Source of the DNA: a virus
Length of the DNA stretch: 29,487 nucleotides
Reading direction: 5' to 3' (one strand)
Virus record (IMG/VR): IMGVR_UViG_3300025168_000435
Span: 1-29,487 of that record
Below are positions 25,764 through 29,487 of the stretch, piece after piece. The first letter of the stretch is position 1; each line of letters starts with the position of its first letter. The translations under genes and the position numbers were made by a program. Below the pieces are notes generated by a model. It was not told the origin of the DNA. It ran no database searches and worked only from the letters and a program-made list of their open reading frames with translations.

Positions 25764-26045
25764 TTATTTTAATGGCATGCTATCAATCATAAAGATAGGT
25801 GTGCCGGGGCCAGCAAACAGGCCAGCAATATTGAATGCGTAGTATTCACTAGCCTCCTCTAAATCCATCTCTGATTCTCTCATTAGTTCAGTGATTATTT
25901 TATTGACGCAGTATATTAAAACGTAATGGTCATGGGGAAAGGTGCTACCAATCCCCACGATACAATTATTAAAGCCCTCTAAAATTATGGCGTCATCAGA
26001 CAGTGACTCTCTATCGAGGTAGTCTAAGTTATCAAAGGTATTCAC
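25764..26045 (-). CDS. Conserved phage protein of unknown function
   Basis: A 93-residue acidic protein. The pattern DDAIILEGFNNCIVGIG (residues 17-33), YCVNKIITELMRESEMDLEEASEYYAFNIAGLFAGPGTPIFM (45-86) belongs to a small protein family seen in many marine and other tailed phages; I know no function for it. The GTG start shares one base with the lysozyme stop (TAGTG), so it is probably coupled to it. Confidence 0.8.
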   Translation of the reverse strand: MNTFDNLDYLDRESLSDDAIILEGFNNCIVGIGSTFPHDHYVLIYCVNKIITELMRESEMDLEEASEYYAFNIAGLFAGPGTPIFMIDSMPLK

Positions 26046-26485
26046 TAGCGTATAGCTGCTAGAAGTACCTTCACACGTTGAACGTAGGGTTCAGTTGCCT
26101 TCTTCTGAGGGCCACGAGGGCCACCGTTGAAGGTAGCAGCAAGGTGCTCTACGTTATCCAATGGGTTCAACCACTGACCATAAGCCCAGCGTTGAAAGTA
26201 GGCATCAGCTATACGCTGGGCATACTCAACATCTCGGACGTCTGAGAAAACACCACTGATTGTGTCATCATACTCGGTGGCGTCATACCAGAATGCGTAT
26301 GTTATCTGCAGTGGGCCATACTCACTGAAAGAACCAAGAGCATTAGCTGGGTTACGATGTCCTCCAGTCTCTACTACTTGAATAATTTGTAGGAACGTGA
26401 GTTGGTCTTGAGTTAAGAATGATTGGGCCTCCGGTTTAGAACACGATGAGGCTATGAGAATTAAAATTACGAAGATGGGTTTCAT
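26045..26485 (-). CDS. Lipoprotein with lysozyme-like (transglycosylase-type) domain
   Basis: A 146-residue protein. Residues 1-15 are a lipoprotein signal: MKP, hydrophobic stretch, lipobox ASSC with C15. The rest fits a lysozyme-like family: helix with VVETGG (E39 is the candidate catalytic Glu), PANALGSFSEYGPLQIT (46-62), FWYDAT, and the C-terminal AATFNGGPRG (116-125) followed by TEPYVQRV. It would be exported and lipid-anchored facing the periplasm. It lies in the early region just before int, not in a late lysis cassette. The role could be superinfection blocking, envelope remodelling or lysis; the sequence does not decide. AT-rich leader, no Shine-Dalgarno. Confidence 0.8.
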   Translation of the reverse strand: MKPIFVILILIASSCSKPEAQSFLTQDQLTFLQIIQVVETGGHRNPANALGSFSEYGPLQITYAFWYDATEYDDTISGVFSDVRDVEYAQRIADAYFQRWAYGQWLNPLDNVEHLAATFNGGPRGPQKKATEPYVQRVKVLLAAIR

Positions 26486-26492
26486 TTTGTTT

Positions 26493-26852
26493 TTAGTTTT
26501 TATTTAGGTAGTGAGTCGCACTGTTATGTGAATTTGCCTTTAGTGAGGCACATCCAGTTGAACATGTACGGTAGTGAGTTGGGCCATTGAAAGCCCGGCG
26601 GCAGACATCACATACCTTTGGATATGTAGCGACGTCCTCCACTTCTACGAGGGCACAGTTTGGGCAAGGTGAAGATGCAGCAAGTTGCCGGCAATCAGAG
26701 CACTTAACAATAGGTACTTCTACCCAGCTGCCATCGAACTCATCATCCGGATTCTCAACAGGCACTAGGCATGTGTTTTCTCCGGCATTCCACATAGCAC
26801 CAGCTAAGATGATGCTACGTGGTCCTCGCCCTATTGGGTTATTCTTCTTCAT
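26493..26852 (-). CDS. Small double zinc-ribbon protein
   Basis: A 119-residue protein with two Cys sets: C51-x2-C54-x8-C63-x2-C66 and C81-x2-C84-x12-C97-x3-C101. These look like a zinc ribbon followed by a second finger of the CDVCRRAF...CSTGC kind. The N-terminal 45 residues are unlike anything I know. A nucleic-acid or protein binding role is possible but unproven. It starts inside the end of the gene before it (14 nt overlap) with a GAGG 4 nt before the ATG. Confidence 0.7.
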   Translation of the reverse strand: MKKNNPIGRGPRSIILAGAMWNAGENTCLVPVENPDDEFDGSWVEVPIVKCSDCRQLAASSPCPNCALVEVEDVATYPKVCDVCRRAFNGPTHYRTCSTGCASLKANSHNSATHYLNKN

Positions 26853-27042
26853 CAGCCTCGACAGTTGCTAGAGCTGTTGTTAAGTCACTCAGTCTAATTT
26901 GCTGGCTCGGGTAGATGTCCTCGAGTGGCAGCTTGTTAGCTTTTAGTAGCTGATATTCAGCATCCTTTAAGGAGCAGATTGTAGCCTCGTCATGCCACGT
27001 GGTGCCCCTATCATCGACGGTTACGACTATGAGTTGTGCCAT
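26839..27042 (-). CDS. Small early protein of unknown function
   Basis: A 67-residue acidic protein (IVVTVDDRGTTWHDEATICSLKDAEYQLLKANKLPLEDIYPSQQIRL in the first 50 residues, DEEE tail). Not recognised. Its ATG overlaps the stop of the gene before it (TAATG) and it runs 14 nt into the zinc-ribbon gene, so it is part of the early operon. Confidence 0.6.
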   Translation of the reverse strand: MAQLIVVTVDDRGTTWHDEATICSLKDAEYQLLKANKLPLEDIYPSQQIRLSDLTTALATVEADEEE

Positions 27043-27272
27043 TAGTCCATGTATTGGTTAATCTTAACGGCAGCAAACAGTCCGGTTATAAAGATAGCCA
27101 TCTGTTTCTTAGTTAAGCCGGGAGTTAAGTGCACCTTGCCACGACGAAGACGGACGGAGCCGTCACCCCAGTCAGTAATGAAGCTGGAGTTAGAGATGTA
27201 AGCAAGTTGAGTAAGTGCTTCTTCGATGTTGGCCTTTGATGGCCTATCAATTAAGTGAAAGTGTGATGTCAT
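27042..27272 (-). CDS. Small early protein of unknown function
   Basis: A 76-residue basic protein. It has ADWGDGS-like TDWGDGSVRLRRGKVHL in the middle (residues 33-49) and LTKKQMAIFITGLFAAVKI at the C-terminus, an amphipathic or weakly hydrophobic helix. Not recognised. An ATG with an AAATAAA leader, no Shine-Dalgarno. Confidence 0.6.
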   Translation of the reverse strand: MTSHFHLIDRPSKANIEEALTQLAYISNSSFITDWGDGSVRLRRGKVHLTPGLTKKQMAIFITGLFAAVKINQYMD

Positions 27273-27273
27273 T

Positions 27274-27363
27274 TTATTTTATTATTAGGGAAGCTAAGGA
27301 AGCTATGATGATGAGCCCCAGTATTACTTGGAGCTCCTCCTTATCCGGTGTGTAGTCAGTCAC
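27274..27363 (-). CDS. Putative 29-residue single-pass membrane peptide
   Basis: From a GTG at 27363 the frame reads MTDYTPDKEELQVILGLIII then ASLASLIIK and stops. The second half is one hydrophobic helix long enough to cross a membrane, after a charged N-terminus. The GTG shares a base with the stop of the preceding gene (TAGTG), the same junction used by the resolvase and the 93-residue gene. It fills a gap that is otherwise empty. Too short for certainty; no Shine-Dalgarno. Confidence 0.4.
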   Translation of the reverse strand: MTDYTPDKEELQVILGLIIIASLASLIIK

Positions 27364-27596
27364 TATGCTAGTGAGTCACCCCGGGGATTTTGTGTTGAGT
27401 AGTGCGCCTCGTCTGAGCCGTAGCGCTTGCCGCCGTCCGGCTTTTCTAGGCATCGACGTGCTCGCTTGTAGAGCTCGAGGCAACAGCGTGTCTCGAATGC
27501 GTCAGGGCCAAAGGTACGGTAAGCTGATGCAAAGGCATCACCAAGTGCTAATGATGTCTCATGTAGCTGAATTTCTTTTATTGAGGTGTGTGGCAA
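27363..27596 (-). CDS. Small early protein of unknown function
   Basis: A 77-residue protein, mostly helical (ETSLALGDAFASAYRTFGPDAFETRCCLELYKRARRCLEKPDGG, residues 13-56), with three Cys. Not recognised. The best start is a TTG at 27596, 4 nt past the preceding stop, without a Shine-Dalgarno; the start is therefore uncertain. Confidence 0.5.
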   Translation of the reverse strand: MPHTSIKEIQLHETSLALGDAFASAYRTFGPDAFETRCCLELYKRARRCLEKPDGGKRYGSDEAHYSTQNPRGDSLA

Positions 27597-27600
27597 AATG

Positions 27601-27777
27601 TTATTTTGTGTTAGGTTTAGATGGTATTGCTACCACTGTAAGTTGCTCTTGAATCGAGCCACTGGTCTTAGAGATTTTAAGCCAGTGTGTTAGGCATAAG
27701 TGATATGTGCCTAGTTTTCTATCTGCTACCGAGATGTGGTCTCCTGTTTGACGGCAGCGCTTCCAGCTGCACTTCAT
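27601..27777 (-). CDS. Small Cys/His protein of unknown function
   Basis: From the ATG at 27777 it is 58 residues and begins MKCSWKRCRQTGDH, with HLCLTHW at about residues 26-32. C3, C8, C28 and H32 could bind one zinc. The ATG overlaps the stop of the gene before it (ATGA) and has GGGAGAAGG just upstream; the longer frame adds only four residues. Confidence 0.6.
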   Translation of the reverse strand: MKCSWKRCRQTGDHISVADRKLGTYHLCLTHWLKISKTSGSIQEQLTVVAIPSKPNTK

Positions 27778-27935
27778 GCCTTCTCCCACTCTTCGTCACC
27801 TTTAATCCACGCCATGGCCAAGCAGATGTTCTCCCACTTTTCATCACTGATTAAACCAGCTTCTCGGGCGGTGTGTAAGGCATCCCAAATGATAGCCTCA
27901 GATTGTGGGATACTAAAGTTTGTAGGCCAGCTCAT
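27774..27935 (-). CDS. 53-residue early protein of unknown function
   Basis: The frame starts MSWPTNFSIPQSEAIIWDAL and ends DEEWEKA. It is acidic and Trp-rich (five Trp in 53). It overlaps its neighbours on both sides by 4 nt (ATGA), which is strong support for a real gene. Not recognised. Confidence 0.65.
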   Translation of the reverse strand: MSWPTNFSIPQSEAIIWDALHTAREAGLISDEKWENICLAMAWIKGDEEWEKA

Positions 27936-28186
27936 ACCTGCAGCCCCTGTAGTTCTATTTCCCGTAGGGTTATATCATAATAACGCTCACGCATTATGTC
28001 TAATTTCTCCAGCGCGTGGATGGCATGCCGCACGTCACGTACGTAGGCCTCGCAATTTAGCCTGTTGTATATATCGGCATCCTTTGCGTACGCCTCGACT
28101 ATTTCAATCGAGCCGTTTAGTGTGGTGATGGCGTCGAGTAATGGAACATCGACGTCGCAGAGTTCTTGTAGTAGTGGGTTGGTCAC
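27932..28186 (-). CDS. Small early helical protein of unknown function
   Basis: An 84-residue acidic protein predicted to be almost all helix (LLDAITTLNGSIEIVEAYAKDADIYN, AYVRDVRHAIHALEKLDIMRERYYDITLRE). Not recognised. The only suitable start is a GTG at 28186 after a very AT-rich leader. It is the first gene after the structured non-coding stretch. Confidence 0.55.
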   Translation of the reverse strand: MTNPLLQELCDVDVPLLDAITTLNGSIEIVEAYAKDADIYNRLNCEAYVRDVRHAIHALEKLDIMRERYYDITLREIELQGLQV

Positions 28187-28213
28187 TGTTTTATTATTTT
28201 ATTTTGGGTTGAT

Positions 28214-28330
28214 GATGGAGCCGGGATTCGATACCCGAAATCTTCCGCCTTCCGGTCGGCTGCACTATCCGGGGATTAATTATTTCCCCTTATTACTAAG
28301 GCCGCTAAGCCCCACTTGTGCCACTCCATC
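28214..28330 (-). ncRNA. tRNA-like structured element, 117 nt
   Basis: Read on the minus strand, GATGGAG (28330-28324) pairs perfectly with CTCCATC (28220-28214), and a flanking T-A makes 8 bp. The 3' strand is directly continuous with a T-arm-like hairpin, TCGGG-TATCGAAT-CCCGG, one base longer in the loop than a real T-loop. TG follows the 5' strand as in tRNA positions 8-9. Inside are CCTTA-GTAA-TAAGG, an overlapping GGGGA...TCCCC and CCGaCC-GGAA-GGCGG. No 7-nt anticodon loop is found and the length is well above a tRNA. Could be a degenerate tRNA, a structured RNA or an mRNA leader element for the next gene. Confidence 0.5.
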
Positions 28331-28340
28331 ACTGCCGCAA

Positions 28341-28365
28341 CCCCGGCTAATCTAATAGCCCGGGG
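28341..28365 (-). other. Strong hairpin after the 70-residue gene
   Basis: CCCC-g-GGCTA pairs with TAGCC-GGGG around a TTAGAT loop: 9 bp with one bulged G, extendable by CAA/TTG. No T-run follows on the minus strand, so it is not a normal intrinsic terminator; it could be an RNase III-type processing site or protect a 3' end. It stands 10 nt before the tRNA-like element. Confidence 0.5.
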
Positions 28366-28390
28366 CGTTGGTCTTGGTTGTGGGTTGTAT

Positions 28391-28603
28391 TTATCCTTCC
28401 TTGGTTGTTGCGTCGAAGTATCGCAAAATGCTTATCATCGAGAAGCTATTTCCAACGATGGAATTAAACTCGTCGATGTACGCATGGTATTTAATCATTG
28501 TTTCCACTAAGTCTTTAGGCAATAGGGCGAAGGCCTCTAATGCTTCCGGGTTATCCTTGTACTTTCTGTCTAACACTGATTTTATTATGTCAATTTCTTT
28601 CAT
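28391..28603 (-). CDS. Small early protein of unknown function
   Basis: A 70-residue protein, largely helical: KEIDIIKSVLDRKYKDNPEALEAFALLPKDLVETMIKYHAYIDEF then a short hydrophobic tail. Not recognised. It has an ATG with a CATAAAATAAA leader and no Shine-Dalgarno. It is bounded on both sides by spacers carrying the repeated word ACAACCCACAACC. Confidence 0.6.
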   Translation of the reverse strand: MKEIDIIKSVLDRKYKDNPEALEAFALLPKDLVETMIKYHAYIDEFNSIVGNSFSMISILRYFDATTKEG

Positions 28604-28732
28604 TTTATTTTATGGGTTGTGGGTTGTGGCGGTGCCGTTAGTAGGGCCTTGGTTATCTTATCGGCAGATACTAACGGCGTTTTCCATTAAATGTTGTATT
28701 ATTTTGGATTATTTTAAATTCTTAGTTTTGGG
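28604..28732 (-). promoter_or_regulatory. Spacer with 10-bp inverted repeat
   Basis: GCCGTTAGTA (28634-28643) and TACTAACGGC (28669-28678) are perfect inverted copies 25 bp apart. The inside contains ATCT...AGAT, which could form a second short stem. Next to it are two tandem copies of GGGTTGT (28614-28627). The rest is A/T-rich. A terminator, operator or processing site is possible; I see no clear promoter boxes. Confidence 0.5.
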
Positions 28733-29487
28733 TTATACAGCGAATACCATCTTGCCTAGTCGCTGCTGCACTTTGCGGCCACCTTTGACCGAAAGCCATC
28801 CTATGGTCCCGGGTTGGTCTAGAAATCTAGCGTCGGTATCATCGTGACTAGCTACATAGACCCAGTACCGGTGGTACCCTAGCACCATAGCGGCTAAGTC
28901 GATTTTACTTTGTTCGGACTCCGGGGCTTGATTGACGATGGCCGCCACTGATAGGCCTTTGTCTAGAGCTAGTTTCGCTCCAGTGCGGCTATCGGCGGCC
29001 TCTGAGGCGCTGAAAGTGTAGTGCATGTTATCCCGGCCATCATATTTACGGATACGTGATACGCTCTTAGTGTAGTCGTACCACTTAACGGCCGGGAATA
29101 GCTCCGGCATTTTCCAGAGCTCAGCTAGTCCCAAGTCAGAGGTTCCGTCGAGACGTACGGCCGCAAGTTCTCCGGCCTTTGCTGCTCTAGTCTCTAGTAG
29201 TGCTACTTCACCGACTATCATACGACGCATTAAGTCCGGCGCTGCATGGTATAGGGCCGTACGCCACAACCGGGCATTCTTTGCCGGAGTGATGCGCATT
29301 TTGCCGGAGTCTACTAGACAACCGGCCTTACATCCCTCAGTAGCCCAAGGGCATACATCTAGACGTTTACCGTTTCGAGTGATGCCGGCAGCGTCTGAGG
29401 GTTCAAGGTATAGGATGGCCGTATGTATACCGGCAGTCCGGCCTTTGTCTACTTTGTAGCTAGTGCCTAGTAGTTTTATTTTGCCTT
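28733..29487 (-). CDS. GP88-family phage protein, start beyond window edge
   Basis: The frame is open to the right edge, about 251 codons visible. The first part has CPWATEGCKAGC, a clustered-Cys motif, then DSGKMRITPAKNARLWRTALYH. The body contains KWYDYTKSVSRIRKY and the C-terminus WVYVASHDDTDARFLDQPGTIGWLSVKGG. This matches the GP88 family named from a mycobacteriophage gene and common in early regions of other phages. Its function is unknown; the Cys cluster suggests metal or Fe-S binding. The internal ATG at 29299 cannot be the start, since the conserved Cys motif lies before it. Confidence 0.8.
   Translation of the reverse strand, partial: GKIKLLGTSYKVDKGRTAGIHTAILYLEPSDAAGITRNGKRLDVCPWATEGCKAGCLVDSGKMRITPAKNARLWRTALYHAAPDLMRRMIVGEVALLETRAAKAGELAAVRLDGTSDLGLAELWKMPELFPAVKWYDYTKSVSRIRKYDGRDNMHYTFSASEAADSRTGAKLALDKGLSVAAIVNQAPESEQSKIDLAAMVLGYHRYWVYVASHDDTDARFLDQPGTIGWLSVKGGRKVQQRLGKMVFAV

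Noticed and set aside
28201-28245. Plus-strand TTGATGA...CGGG-loop-CCCGAAA resembling a hammerhead ribozyme.
   Set aside because: The strand is antisense to all genes, the first base of CUGAUGA is wrong, stem II does not pair directly and no cleavage-site stem is present.
1-29487. CRISPR arrays, insertion sequences or rRNA genes.
   Set aside because: No spaced direct repeats, transposase frames or rRNA-like sequence were seen.

Overview
The window is a 29.5 kb piece of a T7-like podovirus genome (Autographiviridae type). Every gene I can support lies on the minus strand, so the natural reading direction is from the right end to the left end. The gene order matches T7: small early genes, single-subunit RNA polymerase, single-stranded DNA-binding protein, endonuclease/resolvase, primase-helicase, DNA polymerase, 5'-3' exonuclease, a small 7.3-like protein, portal, scaffold, capsid, tail tube A and B, and internal virion proteins A to D. 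Both ends are cut. The right edge truncates the start of a GP88-family gene, and the left edge truncates a very large gp16-like protein. Tail fibre, terminase and lysis genes are presumably beyond the left edge.

Layout, right to left. (1) 29487-25764 is an early/accessory block of short, tightly coupled genes: a GP88-like protein, several unknown small proteins, a double zinc-ribbon protein and a lipoprotein lysozyme. It also holds a roughly 200 nt structured non-coding stretch (28187-28390) with a tRNA-like fold. (2) 25763-24389 is a lysogeny module: a tyrosine integrase (TTG start, perfect Shine-Dalgarno) followed by a probable attP. The attP core is the 5' half of a tRNA-Leu(CAG) gene, flanked by inverted 11-bp repeats that look like integrase arm sites. 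(3) 24388-16152 is the transcription and replication module. A RusA-type resolvase sits where T7 has endonuclease I, and an Nmad1/DUF1599-like protein follows the exonuclease. (4) 16149-1 is the morphogenesis module, with a hairpin terminator between capsid and tail tube A, the position of T7 T-phi.

The phage is probably temperate or descends from a temperate line: int plus a half-tRNA-Leu attP is the arrangement described for the marine cyanophage P-SSP7, and tRNA-directed int modules are also known in podoviral pelagiphages. No repressor gene is recognisable here. The host is probably a Gram-negative, perhaps marine, proteobacterium. The tRNA-Leu(CAG) half resembles proteobacterial sequences and the early lysozyme carries a lipoprotein signal, but the host cannot be fixed from this sequence alone.

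The most unusual contents are the gp16-like ejection protein (over 2,000 residues, with modules resembling phage 'polyvalent protein' domains, an HEXXH metallopeptidase motif and a ParB-like motif), the half-tRNA attP, the tRNA-like RNA element, and short motifs repeated in the early intergenic spacers.
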